64,000 bases of DNA from Vibrio sinensis (GCF_003605645.1 NZ_QVMU01000019.1:1-64000); one strand, 5' to 3'. Shown: positions 15,232 through 24,842, counted from the stretch's first letter. Program-made: numbers and translations. The notes: generated by a model from the sequence alone, not told the origin.

Positions 15232-15917
15232 TGAATACTGAGTTATCAATGACATTATTGGACTTTTTTAAGCAGTCTCGGCGCCCGATTTATTACAAAG
15301 GCATCCTTAATCAGCTTCGTAATAATGAGGTGCTCTCATTTGGCGGGATTCGTAGGTCGATTGGTCGGAAGCGCTTTGCGTATGGCCAAGCTTACATCCA
15401 AAAACTGACCAAAAATCAATTTTCCTTTGTTGGATTATGGACACTGCCAAGCAAACCAGAGCGTCACGATTATTGGGTTCAAGGCTCGTTTACACTAAGT
15501 AAAGGTGTGATGCGTTTCGAAAACGGCATCACACCTGATCATTTGCGTGCCTTTTTCAAAGTGTGTCGTTATTTAGGCGTGCATAAGAGAAAGAGCCTAG
15601 CGCAATACCAACAAGCGCATATTGAATATTCAAATGCAGTGAGCCAGCGGAATGAAGCGATGCGTAATTATGAAGAAGAATTCAGCTGCTATCCCGAACC
15701 AGAAACAATGGATGGGTTGTTTGGTGTTAGACCTTTTCTTGATGATTTTAATTGTTGGTTTTTGGCGCACGGCTATAAACCTCTATTTGATGGCGAAGTT
15801 TTGATAGGAGGGTATTCGAGTTTAAGCAACGATTTAGATTTTGATACTCGCGATCGCATTATGACAACGCCATGGCTCGCGCTAACCCAGAAACAATTGT
15901 TAAGAGAAAAGAAATGA
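15228..15917 (+). CDS. Unknown protein
   Basis: 229 residues, not recognised. The N-terminal region is basic ('GGIRRSIGRKRFAYGQAYIQK'), the central part helical with 'QYQQAHIEYSNAVSQRNEAMRNYEEEF'. ATG overlaps the upstream stop codon by 4 bp, and its stop overlaps the PcfJ-like gene's ATG (ATGA), so the three genes are translationally linked. Confidence 0.65.
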   Translation: MMNTELSMTLLDFFKQSRRPIYYKGILNQLRNNEVLSFGGIRRSIGRKRFAYGQAYIQKLTKNQFSFVGLWTLPSKPERHDYWVQGSFTLSKGVMRFENGITPDHLRAFFKVCRYLGVHKRKSLAQYQQAHIEYSNAVSQRNEAMRNYEEEFSCYPEPETMDGLFGVRPFLDDFNCWFLAHGYKPLFDGEVLIGGYSSLSNDLDFDTRDRIMTTPWLALTQKQLLREKK

Positions 15918-17560
15918 ACTCAATGACGACTTTTCCTCATTCACAAGTGCTACTCTCACCCAGTGTTGCCAGCCTGTATTGGTTTGATGGGGCATTTGAA
16001 GCTCCAAAAAAGATAACATGGTGTGAATTGTATGCGTTGATAAACGCACAATTGTGGCGTCGTATGGTGATGCGTGAACAAGATGGTCATCTTGACACCT
16101 TGGTATTGGCTGGGTTGTTTCGTATCGTAAAAAATACGTCATCACAAAAGGTCACTATGCAGCGCAAATCTTTACAATTGGATTGCGATCTTATGCCTAC
16201 CTGGTCTTGGGTGACCACCTCTTATTTACCGGATTTCATGATGCAATCATTTCAGGGCTCACTTGTTTGGAGATTTCGTAAGATCTTGGAGTTCAGCGTA
16301 GGTGAGATTTTAAAAGATTTAGATAAGCAAGGGTTCACTACGTTAGAGATACCTGTGAAAGCGGCTAAGAGCAGGTTATATGATGGTGTTGATGCAAGTT
16401 CAGCTAAAACTGCGCTTCTGGATATTGGGGACGTTGCTAGGCAGTGGGTCGTCGATCAATTCGGCAAGCAGTTTGGTTTTCTTGAGCAGGGGATAAAACA
16501 AGGAAGCCGTTCACTATACAAACACCTTTGGCATTTTATTGATAAAGAGAAGTTGTCGATTTATTTGCAGATTTATCAATGCTCATTAAGCCAAGTATCG
16601 TTTAAGACTATTCATAAGTTTAGTCGTATTGTCGTAGATGTTCAGCGTTTCAAAGAGCAGGCGTTATGGCTGCCTTGGCTTAGTGTATTACCAATTAAAG
16701 TTAGAGAGCGTTTAAATCAACCGAATTTGTTTAGCTATGAGTTCTTGCTATCAAACTTACCCGATGAGGTAAGTAAGGGGGCTGTACGCAAAATTAATCG
16801 TCAGCCGAGGCGGATTCAAGTGCTACTTATTGAAGCAAATATGTGGACGCCGCAGGAGTTGGCATTGGTGGACGCATTGGATGGCTATCCAACTTTAATC
16901 AAAGCAAAGATCCTTTCAGAAATTAAAGAACGAAAAGAGTTTGGTGAATTACGCCTAAGTGTTGGTGATTGCCAGCGTGTTCAACGGGTTGTGTTTCGTT
17001 GGGCGCAATACTTTAGTTCAATGATTGGCCAGGTAAAGGTGCGAAAGCAATGTGAGCAATGGCAACGAGCTCTTAACCAATTCAGCGACGTATTGAGTTG
17101 GGTTATCAGGAGTAACGGCGTAGTGCATAAAAATCAGAAGTGGTACGCATTGGTGCAGCAACATGAAAAATGGGTAGAGCAGTTAAATAGGGATGATAAA
17201 ACGAGGGATACAGAAATAGATGCGTTGAGTTGGGAGTCCGCAGAATGGGACCGAGCCGCCGTGAAAAACGGTAAAGTAGAGATTGAAGAAATTACCCAAG
17301 GGGCGAATCTTCGTCTTGAAGGGAGCGAGATGGAGCATTGTGTGTGGTCATATTTGAGTGACTGCTTAAAGCAACGCTACCGTGTATTCTCGCTGCGAAC
17401 GCCAGAAGAGAGAGTGACGTTGGGGTTGTATATGGACCCGGTAACATTGAAATGTACTTATGATCAATTGCGAGGCCTAGATAATGATATTGCGAGTCGG
17501 TCAATGCAGCAGTTGGCCAAGCGATTGATAAAGCAGATTAACGCAATAAATGGAAGTTAA
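15914..17560 (+). CDS. PcfJ-like domain protein
   Basis: 548 residues from ATG 15914, chosen because ATGA overlaps the preceding stop. The C-terminal ~90 residues ('LRLEGSEMEHCVWSYLSDC', 'YRVFSLRTPEERVTLGLYM', 'YDQLRGLDND') match the PcfJ-like pattern of L-EG--M-HCV--Y, FSLR, and Q-RG--N. The rest is not recognised. PcfJ was first noted on a Gram-positive conjugative plasmid and the domain is widespread in mobile elements; its activity is not established. The conserved His/Cys could be catalytic or structural. Confidence 0.7.
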   Translation: MNSMTTFPHSQVLLSPSVASLYWFDGAFEAPKKITWCELYALINAQLWRRMVMREQDGHLDTLVLAGLFRIVKNTSSQKVTMQRKSLQLDCDLMPTWSWVTTSYLPDFMMQSFQGSLVWRFRKILEFSVGEILKDLDKQGFTTLEIPVKAAKSRLYDGVDASSAKTALLDIGDVARQWVVDQFGKQFGFLEQGIKQGSRSLYKHLWHFIDKEKLSIYLQIYQCSLSQVSFKTIHKFSRIVVDVQRFKEQALWLPWLSVLPIKVRERLNQPNLFSYEFLLSNLPDEVSKGAVRKINRQPRRIQVLLIEANMWTPQELALVDALDGYPTLIKAKILSEIKERKEFGELRLSVGDCQRVQRVVFRWAQYFSSMIGQVKVRKQCEQWQRALNQFSDVLSWVIRSNGVVHKNQKWYALVQQHEKWVEQLNRDDKTRDTEIDALSWESAEWDRAAVKNGKVEIEEITQGANLRLEGSEMEHCVWSYLSDCLKQRYRVFSLRTPEERVTLGLYMDPVTLKCTYDQLRGLDNDIASRSMQQLAKRLIKQINAINGS

Positions 17561-17651
17561 TTACTTCAATCATTTTGAAATAAATAGTTGTCGTGGTGTT
17601 GATTGCGGACCGATGACTAGTCAAATCGAGTAATATACGAAGGAAATAAAA

Positions 17652-17897
17652 ATGATAAAATCAATTACATTAACGGAAATACCAACGCCACAAGATGTTG
17701 ATCCATCGTCAAAATTCGTCATTGATAATGGAGTTACGCAGACCATGATAAGCGTAGATGTGATATTACAATGTTTACGTATTGCAGAGAGACAAGGCGA
17801 TATACCCTCGTTACCTCAAGAGTGGTGGTTCCCTTTAATGGCTCGTTATCAAATTAGGATGGATACCGATGAAAATATACAAGTTGAGAGTGACTGA
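17652..17897 (+). CDS. Small unknown protein
   Basis: 81 residues, not recognised, acidic C-terminus. A GAAGGAA ribosome-binding site is present about 8 bp upstream. It overlaps the next gene by 29 bp, suggesting a two-gene operon with it. Confidence 0.55.
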   Translation: MIKSITLTEIPTPQDVDPSSKFVIDNGVTQTMISVDVILQCLRIAERQGDIPSLPQEWWFPLMARYQIRMDTDENIQVESD

Positions 17898-18717
17898 TGC
17901 TGGTTATTCAGATTTGACTAGAGACAGTTTTGAAGAGCAGACAAACTTGATGCCTCCTTGGTTTGACCATCAAGCGGACAAAGAGAGGCATTTTGCGGTT
18001 TGTCCTGCTTGTAATAACTCAACTCAAATAATGAATTTGTATCACGAAAGTGAACCTTTATATGCTAAGCATAATTTAAGTGTAACGGTTGGACTTCAAA
18101 ATGAAATAGCACTCTCGTACTGCCCTTATTACACAAAGAGACCGAGGCTGACTCTGGAGGCTCGAAGGGTTCGTGAAGATGAAACATCTATTCAAATTAT
18201 GCAATGCTTGATTGAAAATTTTGACAAAGTAGCTTTTCTTATCAAAGAAACGATAGGTTTATTGTATTCAAAAGGTCAACTCCAGAAGATGTTGGATGTA
18301 TATCATAACAGTAGGGGTTGGTTATACAGTGGGGCGAATTTGCTAAATGTACCATGGATATTTTTATATCAAGCTCGCTCGCAGAATGTTGCAGGAATGC
18401 GGATCTACAAAGAAGAGATTAGAGCTGCGATGCTACGATACAACGACCGCCTGACATTCAATGAATACAACAACGTAATTTTTCCTAAAGGGGAATTCAT
18501 AGAGCTCAATATAAGTTTTATTCACCATAAACAAACAATTGTAAACGAAAGGTTGACTGAAACATTGGAGCTAAATATTACAGGTCGAAAAAACGTGTTG
18601 GTTTACTCCGAGTTGATTACATTTCATCACGAACGTTTTTCAGGATTAGTCAATTCTAAAAATGAGCAATTTCGTCAATATGATCTTGTTGAGATGGCAA
18701 GGTCAATGTTGAACTAA
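17869..18717 (+). CDS. Unknown protein with N-terminal cysteine pair
   Basis: 282 residues. 'FAVCPACNNSTQIMNLYH' near residue 45 suggests half of a zinc site, and another cysteine is at about residue 84 ('LSYCPYYT'). The C-terminal half mixes strand and helix without a known motif. A/T-rich codon use relative to the transfer genes suggests recently acquired cargo. The start ATG sits inside the upstream gene. Confidence 0.6.
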   Translation: MKIYKLRVTDAGYSDLTRDSFEEQTNLMPPWFDHQADKERHFAVCPACNNSTQIMNLYHESEPLYAKHNLSVTVGLQNEIALSYCPYYTKRPRLTLEARRVREDETSIQIMQCLIENFDKVAFLIKETIGLLYSKGQLQKMLDVYHNSRGWLYSGANLLNVPWIFLYQARSQNVAGMRIYKEEIRAAMLRYNDRLTFNEYNNVIFPKGEFIELNISFIHHKQTIVNERLTETLELNITGRKNVLVYSELITFHHERFSGLVNSKNEQFRQYDLVEMARSMLN

Positions 18718-18807
18718 GCCATAATCCCAGTGAAAATGAAACTTTTGGGGAGCCAGATGCACTAATGCTTATGATTGTAATTTTCGTATGTTAACAAGTT
18801 GATTGAT

Positions 18808-19671
18808 ATGCAGATTGAAGAAATAGTAAAAAAGCTAAGCCAATATGATACCACGTTTCCTGAGCAGGCTTTGATTGCGGCTAGAGAGAATTGGTCTCAG
18901 CTAGTTCCCATTGTTAATGCTGCTTTTGATGCTGCGGTAGGAAAAGAAACACTTACCGATGAAGAAGAGAGTTTTTTGTTTTGGTCGGTGTTGCTCGTAG
19001 GAGACCGCAAAGAAAAGGATTGCTTTGAGTCTTTGCTTCGATTTATTGACCAAGAAGATACGCCATATTCGCAACTAGAATCCGTTTTAGGTGATGCGCT
19101 AACTGAAAATTTGGCAAATATCGTTGCTATCGTCGCCAGTGGTAGATCTGGGCCGTTAAATAAAATTCTTTTGAGTTCGAATGCTGGAGAGTACGTTAAA
19201 GTTGGAATGTTGAGAGTTTTGAAGCATATGGTTATATGTGACGAACTAACGACCGATTACTTCGCCGTTCATGCCTCGTTATGGATAGAATCGCTAGTCG
19301 CAAAACAACATTGTTATGCGTTGGGTGTGCTAGGAGAGATGTTGATTGATTTTAAGCTCTCTTCGTTCCAAACAATTTTTATGGGTTTGGCTCAGCAAGA
19401 TTACATCGAACCTGGGATGTTGAAAATCTCCGAGATAGAGAGCTGGTCTTTTGATTCGAACGCTGATAAGAGAATAGATGACTTTGGTACGTTTGATATT
19501 ATGACGGTTCAGTATTGGGCATCTTTTCTTGGTGATGATAAATGGAATGCCATGTTTAATCCGTTTGCGGCACTTATTGATGAACCTTATGTTGCCGATA
19601 AAACACCGGGTAGAAACGATCCTTGTTTTTGCGGGAGTGGTAACAAGTACAAGAAGTGTTGCTTGAATTAA
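18808..19671 (+). CDS. DUF1186-like protein with SEC-C zinc-binding tail
   Basis: 287 residues from ATG 18808. It ends with a SEC-C motif, 'PGRNDPCFCGSGNKYKKCCLN', a zinc-binding module first seen at the SecA C-terminus and attached to many proteins. The helical repeat-like body with 'LRVLKHMVICDELTTDYF' resembles DUF1186 proteins. Function unknown. A strong terminator follows, making this a monocistronic unit. Confidence 0.72.
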   Translation: MQIEEIVKKLSQYDTTFPEQALIAARENWSQLVPIVNAAFDAAVGKETLTDEEESFLFWSVLLVGDRKEKDCFESLLRFIDQEDTPYSQLESVLGDALTENLANIVAIVASGRSGPLNKILLSSNAGEYVKVGMLRVLKHMVICDELTTDYFAVHASLWIESLVAKQHCYALGVLGEMLIDFKLSSFQTIFMGLAQQDYIEPGMLKISEIESWSFDSNADKRIDDFGTFDIMTVQYWASFLGDDKWNAMFNPFAALIDEPYVADKTPGRNDPCFCGSGNKYKKCCLN

Positions 19672-19674
19672 AAT

Positions 19675-19705
19675 AGCCCTGACCTTTTGGTTGGGGCTTT
19701 TTTTG
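19675..19705 (+). terminator. Rho-independent terminator after the SEC-C gene
   Basis: AGCCC-tgaccttttggtt-GGGGCTTTTTTT immediately after the stop codon; it ends 7 bp before the insertion sequence. Confidence 0.8.
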
Positions 19706-19711
19706 CTTAAG

Positions 19712-20832
19712 TGTCCCGTCCTGAAATGTGTTTACACATTGAGGACGAATTATGACTGCTTCAAATAAACTCTACGTTAAGCGCACTCAGCGTGATTACA
19801 CACTAGGCTTTAAATTGCAGGTTGTTGATGCCGTAGAAAAAGGCGAAATGACCTACAAGCAAGCACAAGGCATTTATGGTATCCAAGGTCGTTCAACTGT
19901 TTTAACTTGGCTGAGAAAGCACGGAAAAATGGATTGGACGCAAAACCCAAGGAAGAACGCTATGCATAAGACTACCAAGCCTAATGAGTCTCCCGCTCAA
20001 AAAATTAAACGTCTTGAAAAAGAACTCGAAGATGAGCGGATAAGAAATCTGTTCTTGAATGAAGTGGTTGATATTCTTGACGCTGAGCATGGGACAAGCC
20101 TAAGAAAAAAGTATCTAGCCAGGGAGCGAGAAGCCTTCAAAAACAGAAAGGGGTCAGCCTAGCTAGAATTTGCCGCTTATGTGGCATATCGAGACAAAGT
20201 GTTTACCAAAGAGAAAAGCGAGCAACTGCCCGTCAAATTAAGCTCGATCCCGTAAAGCAAATGGTTTTAGAGCTCCGACGTTATATGCCTCGAATTGGAA
20301 CAAGAAAACTGTATTTCTTACTCAAGCCAAAACTAGAAAAAGCAGGCATTAAACTAGGTCGGGATGCACTCTTTGACTACTTACGTAATGAGAGACTTCT
20401 TGTTCGACCAAAACGCAGTTTTACAAAGACAACCAATAGCCGACACTGGATGCAAAAGCATCCTAACTTACTGAAGGAGCTTAAGCCGAGTCATCCCGAA
20501 GAAGTATTGGTCAGCGATATCACCTACGTCCAATCGGATAAAGGTGTTCATTATTTATCTCTTGTAACAGACGCATTTAGTCGAAAAATCATGGGGTATG
20601 AGTTGAGTAATGAGATGAAAGCAACAGATGTTGTAAAAGCTCTGCGCAAGGCAATAAGAGCACGTCAATATCGATGCTCTTGCATTCATCACTCAGACCG
20701 CGGTCTTCAATACTGCTCAGCAGTTTATCAAGAGCAGTTGAAAAGTGGGGACATAAAGCCATCCATGACCGATGGGTATGACTGCTACCAGAATGCGTTA
20801 GCAGAGAGAGTCAACGGGATATGTCTCGTCCT
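19712..20832 (+). mobile_element. Truncated IS3-family insertion sequence
   Basis: The left end begins TGTCCCGTCCTGAAATG at 19712. orfA and orfB overlap in the -1 frame as in IS3-family elements. The coding sequence is cut after 'AERVNGI' at about 20821, where a second end-like sequence TGTCTCGTCCTAAAAT begins (20822). The proper right end and the last ~40 codons are missing. A second, related IS probably inserted into or recombined with the first and was then deleted. Confidence 0.78.
19752..20162 (+). CDS. IS3-family transposase OrfA
   Basis: 136 residues: N-terminal HTH ('YTLGFKLQVVDAVEKGEMTYKQAQGIYGIQGRSTVLTWLRKHGKMDW') followed by a leucine zipper-like coiled coil ('AQKIKRLEKELEDERIRNLFLNEVVDIL'), the standard OrfA layout. 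A -1 frameshift at the A/G-rich tract near 20140-20152 would make the OrfAB fusion. Confidence 0.85.
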   Translation: MTASNKLYVKRTQRDYTLGFKLQVVDAVEKGEMTYKQAQGIYGIQGRSTVLTWLRKHGKMDWTQNPRKNAMHKTTKPNESPAQKIKRLEKELEDERIRNLFLNEVVDILDAEHGTSLRKKYLAREREAFKNRKGSA

Positions 20833-20872
20833 AAAATACGGTGACAGTTTTATACTAAGCCAGCTGCGTTAG
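20102..20872 (+). pseudogene. IS3-family transposase OrfB, 3' truncated
   Basis: Read in the -1 frame relative to orfA, giving 'SLARICRLCGISRQSVYQREKR' then a rve-type DDE integrase core: Asp in 'VSDITYV', Asp in 'HHSDRGLQYCS' and Glu in 'ALAERVNG'. After Glu the usual ~40-residue C-terminus ('...RPH.SL') is replaced by an unrelated 15-residue tail. The catalytic triad is intact but the protein and the right end are lost, so the element is probably immobile. Confidence 0.8.
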
Positions 20873-20965
20873 CAGTTGGTTTTTTAGCGCGTTTTTGTTA
20901 TTTATTATCCCATTTAACTACGATAGTATGGATTCTATACCTACGGTTTAGGATTAAACTAGATC

Positions 20966-21607
20966 ATGCCACAATTAATTGAAGTAGGTTTCGATATGAA
21001 ACTCACCATGCCATCTTCTAATAAAACAGAAACATCGCTCTTTCTTGCGAGTCAGCCGCAGGAATTTATACTGCCTGGTTTTGTTGTACCTGCGGGTTAT
21101 CGATTGGTGACGAAGCTCCATACACCAACAGCTGATGGTGTGATGCAAACAGTTTGCTTTATCTATACGGGCGGTGATGTGCCCGAAATAGTTTATAAAG
21201 TTAAATTGATTGTCCGAAATGAGCCTAACGCCTACTTACCAATTAAAAATTGCACTCAATTGCTGGTTTGGAGGCAGGTCGCAGGTCCGCATAGTTTTGT
21301 TTTGTCAGGTTTTGCTCGACAAGTTTTTCAGTACTTATTGCAATCAAATAACATCATGATCAGTGATGAACAACAGACTTCAGATGGTAAACGTTTTTGG
21401 TTAGACCGAATGGGTGAAGCATTTTCTATTGCAGATGCTTCGGTCTACTATGTTGATCTTGATGAGTTGGACAGTGACTTATCTCCAATTGTTGTCCGTA
21501 TCCAAAGCTTTGAAGAGTTAATGGAGAGGTTTGTTCCTAAAGGTTGGGGGGCTGATGAAGCTCATAATAATCGAGTGTTTGTGATATCTACTCAAAAATT
21601 AGTCTGA
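20966..21607 (+). CDS. Unknown protein
   Basis: 213 residues, not recognised; beta-rich with 'EFILPGFVVPAGYRLVTKLHTPTADGVMQTVCFIYTGGDVPEIVYKVKLIVRN'. It lies between the IS remnant and the defence pair. It could be element core sequence interrupted from its original neighbours by the IS. Start ATG 20966; an internal ATG 10 codons on is also possible. Confidence 0.55.
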   Translation: MPQLIEVGFDMKLTMPSSNKTETSLFLASQPQEFILPGFVVPAGYRLVTKLHTPTADGVMQTVCFIYTGGDVPEIVYKVKLIVRNEPNAYLPIKNCTQLLVWRQVAGPHSFVLSGFARQVFQYLLQSNNIMISDEQQTSDGKRFWLDRMGEAFSIADASVYYVDLDELDSDLSPIVVRIQSFEELMERFVPKGWGADEAHNNRVFVISTQKLV

Positions 21608-21682
21608 TTTTATTGTGGTGATTTCAGCGTTCTATATACATAGCAAGTAAAATACTCGAAGTTTTTTAAAAGGGTTTTATTA

Positions 21683-23779
21683 ATGTCAGTTACAGCTAAA
21701 TTTGCACTTCAATACAGCCATAACATCATTGAACATTTAGGCTTAAAATTATACCAAAACAAACCAACCAATGTTATAGCTGAGCTAATATCTAATTCTT
21801 GGGATGCTGATGCTCAAAATGTATGGATTGATATTAATGCTGATCATCTAAGCGTTATTGATGATGGTTTTGGTATGTCAGAAGAAAAACTTAAAAGTAA
21901 TTATCTTATTATTGGTAAAAAGAAACGTTCTGGAGAGGACCTATCTAAGCAAACAAAAAAACAACGTTGTGTTATGGGCAGAAAAGGAATTGGTAAGTTA
22001 GCTCCGTTTGGGATTGCCCAAAAGTTGTCGTTGATTACAATTTCGAAAGAAGAGAAAAAGTGCTTTTGGATTGAATTAGATTTAAATGGAATGTTGTCGA
22101 CATCTAATAATCCAGATTCGTTAACCCCTATTTTATATGAGCCAAATGTAGTTTGTGATGGTGTCCAGTTGAGTGATCTACCGTTATCTTTAGATAAAAC
22201 AGGTCAGGTTGAGAAGTTTATTGACCGCATTAAAGATCTTGGTCATGGTACTGCTATTATTATGGAGACACTATCTCTTAAAAAAACTATACCTCTAGAA
22301 CAATTAAAGCAGTCAATTGGTCAGCGTTTCACCATTACGTTGTTGCGAGATGACTTTTCAGTCTTAGTTAACGAAAAAAAAGTAAATGAGGGAGAAGCAC
22401 TCCCCGTTTTTAGTTTCCGTATACCAGATGAAGGATTAGTAACCGAAACTATAAATATTAATGGTATTGATCGTGAAATTAGCTATTGGGTTGGTTTTGT
22501 TGACAAAGCAGATTGGTCTCAAGACCAAGCTGGCGTTGGCGTATATGCTCATGGAAAAATCGCTCAAGATAGACCATTCGTATTTGGGTTAAAAGGTCGT
22601 GAAATTTGGTCAAGATATATGTATGGTGTTATTGAAGCTGATTGGCTTGATGAGCTTGATGAAGATGTTGTATCTACTGACCGTACCAGTATTAATTGGG
22701 AAAATGAAGATGCCGAAGTTATGTATCAAAAAGGTGCGGAACTCACGGCGAAATGGATAAACCAGTTTCAAAAACATCAAATCACGAATAATATAAATCG
22801 AGTCAAACATAAAATTAAACAATTACCTAATGATCTAAGAGTGACGGAAGTAGAACAAAATGCTATTTCTGATATTGTCTGTAGTATGAGTCCTATAATT
22901 CAGAAAGATGAAAGTTTGCAGAATGAAGTTATTCAAAAATTGACATCAGCTTGGACTCATGCGCCAAGTCAAGCTATTATTAAATCTCTATGGACTAAAG
23001 TAAAGGATATAGACGATGAGCATGAATTTATTCAGACTATAGATGAAATTAATAAGCATTTAGTCCCTGAGTCTATGTCTTTATCTGTAATGGTTTCACA
23101 AAAAATATTTGCGCTAACAAAATTAGAACAATTAACAAAAACTGGGACAGAACCTCAGCTACAGAATTTACTAGAGCAGTTTCCTTGGATTTTAGGATCT
23201 GATAAAGGAAAATTATTTGCTAATCAAACTATGAAAGAAGTAGCTAAAAAAGCGGCAATCGAAGGGAAGTTACTTGCTCACGGTTCAACAGTTGAGGATC
23301 TAAAAGATCATCCAGATTCAGCGACTAGACCTGACTTCACGATTTTTTCTGATTCTAATGATAGCCGTATCATACTTGTTGAACTCAAAAGTCCATTAGT
23401 GGATTTAGAGCGTACACATTTGAATCAACTCCGTACTTACATAGGTTGGTTTGAAGATCATTACCCTGATGCTCAAGTTTATGGGTACTTGATAGGAAGA
23501 AATCCAAAGCAATGGCAAGAAAAAAACAGAGACCCGAATATTCAAGTTTTATCTTGGCAGGATGTATGCTTGCGATCTAGAAAAGACTATGTTGAACTAC
23601 TCGCATCTATGTTGTACGGGGTTTCTGAGTTTTATGATGATGTGCGAATAAAAAAAGCGGTTGAGTTTGGCGGAAGTGAGTCAATGGAGCTTTTGAATAA
23701 AATGGCAGAGTCTAAACCTCAATTACGGGAGTTATTTGACCGTATTAATAGAACAACAGGTGGTTCACTAAATGTTTAG
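21683..23779 (+). CDS. GHKL (MORC/MutL-like) ATPase fused to PD-(D/E)xK nuclease
   Basis: 698 residues. The N-terminus has GHKL ATP-binding motifs: 'ELISNSWDADA' (about 33-43), 'DDGFGM' (about 60-65) and 'GRKGIGKLAPFG' (about 98-109). The C-terminal region (about 490-650) contains 'PDF' with Asp551, then 'VELK' with Glu567 and Lys569, a PD-(D/E)xK pattern like that of Shedu/DUF4263 nucleases. It overlaps a C5 methyltransferase gene by 8 bp. MutL/MORC-like ATPases linked to methyltransferases are known from restriction-modification-like operons. Inferred role: ATP-dependent restriction of unmodified DNA. Confidence 0.82.
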   Translation: MSVTAKFALQYSHNIIEHLGLKLYQNKPTNVIAELISNSWDADAQNVWIDINADHLSVIDDGFGMSEEKLKSNYLIIGKKKRSGEDLSKQTKKQRCVMGRKGIGKLAPFGIAQKLSLITISKEEKKCFWIELDLNGMLSTSNNPDSLTPILYEPNVVCDGVQLSDLPLSLDKTGQVEKFIDRIKDLGHGTAIIMETLSLKKTIPLEQLKQSIGQRFTITLLRDDFSVLVNEKKVNEGEALPVFSFRIPDEGLVTETININGIDREISYWVGFVDKADWSQDQAGVGVYAHGKIAQDRPFVFGLKGREIWSRYMYGVIEADWLDELDEDVVSTDRTSINWENEDAEVMYQKGAELTAKWINQFQKHQITNNINRVKHKIKQLPNDLRVTEVEQNAISDIVCSMSPIIQKDESLQNEVIQKLTSAWTHAPSQAIIKSLWTKVKDIDDEHEFIQTIDEINKHLVPESMSLSVMVSQKIFALTKLEQLTKTGTEPQLQNLLEQFPWILGSDKGKLFANQTMKEVAKKAAIEGKLLAHGSTVEDLKDHPDSATRPDFTIFSDSNDSRIILVELKSPLVDLERTHLNQLRTYIGWFEDHYPDAQVYGYLIGRNPKQWQEKNRDPNIQVLSWQDVCLRSRKDYVELLASMLYGVSEFYDDVRIKKAVEFGGSESMELLNKMAESKPQLRELFDRINRTTGGSLNV

Positions 23780-24842
23780 CTCTATTGATTTATTCTCTGG
23801 TGGGGGAGGTCTTTCCGAAGGAATGAAGCAAGCTGGCTTTAATATTTTATCTGCTGTAGAAAATAATAGAGATGCCGCTGAAACATTTAGAGCTAACCAT
23901 GATTCGTCTTATGTTTTTGAAAATGATATAAGGCTGGTCTCTGGTTCTGAAATTCTTAATAAAAGCAATCTATTAAAGGGAGAGTTAGATTTACTCGCTG
24001 GGTGTCCACCATGTCAAGGCTTTTCATCTCTTACTCGAAAGTACAAAAGAAATGATGATAGAAATAGTTTGATAAACGAAGTTGGTAGGCTCGTTAAGGA
24101 TTTAATGCCCAAAACAATAATGATTGAAAATGTCCCAGGGTTGATGGATAAAGGAAAACCGTTATTAGATGCTTTTTTGGATGATATTCATAAGCTCGGG
24201 TATATTTCTAATTATGGTGTATTTCAAGTTGCGGACTATGGTGTGCCTCAGAGTAGAAGGCGGTTTGTTTTGTTAGCGGGTTTAGAATTTGAAGTTAAAA
24301 TACCACAAGCTACTCACTCAGAAAAAGCATTAGAAGGTAAACCTGCTTGGATGACTGTTAGAGAAGCTTTTGATGGACTGGACGCCCCCGTGCTTTTGAA
24401 AGATACGTATATGGAGGGGGGACCCCAAAAATTTAATTGGAACGTTAGACGATATATATCACCAGTTAATATTGAGCGGCTTAAATATCTCAAGCCTGGT
24501 GGTACGAGGTTTGATATTCCTGATAGACTGAGGCCAAATTGTCATAAAGGTTCTCAGAAAGGTTTTTCAAATGTGTATGGCAGGATGAGCTTTGATACTG
24601 TTTCTCCAACTATTACTGGCGGTTGTACTACTTTGAGTAAGGGACGGTTTGGGCATCCTACAAAATTAAGAACTATATCTGTTCGTGAGGCTGCAAGACT
24701 TCAGACATTTCCTGACAGTTTTAGATTTGTTACTGATACTGTGGATAGTGTATGCCAAATTATTGGAAATGCGCTTCCTTGTGAGTTTGCCCGTATTATG
24801 AGTGCTGCGTGTAAAGAGGCTATCTTAGTAAATCAGACATAG
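23772..24842 (+). CDS. DNA (cytosine-5-)-methyltransferase
   Basis: 356 residues with the ordered C5-methyltransferase motifs: I 'SIDLFSGGGGLSEG', IV 'GCPPCQGFS' with catalytic Cys81, VI 'MIENVPG', VIII 'QSRRRFVLLA', and IX/X 'SVREAARLQTFPDSFRF' with 'QIIGNALP'. The variable region between VIII and IX (about 190-260) sets the target and is not predictable. The start overlaps the ATPase-nuclease gene, so both are coexpressed; the methylase probably protects self DNA. Confidence 0.93.
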   Translation: MFSSIDLFSGGGGLSEGMKQAGFNILSAVENNRDAAETFRANHDSSYVFENDIRLVSGSEILNKSNLLKGELDLLAGCPPCQGFSSLTRKYKRNDDRNSLINEVGRLVKDLMPKTIMIENVPGLMDKGKPLLDAFLDDIHKLGYISNYGVFQVADYGVPQSRRRFVLLAGLEFEVKIPQATHSEKALEGKPAWMTVREAFDGLDAPVLLKDTYMEGGPQKFNWNVRRYISPVNIERLKYLKPGGTRFDIPDRLRPNCHKGSQKGFSNVYGRMSFDTVSPTITGGCTTLSKGRFGHPTKLRTISVREAARLQTFPDSFRFVTDTVDSVCQIIGNALPCEFARIMSAACKEAILVNQT

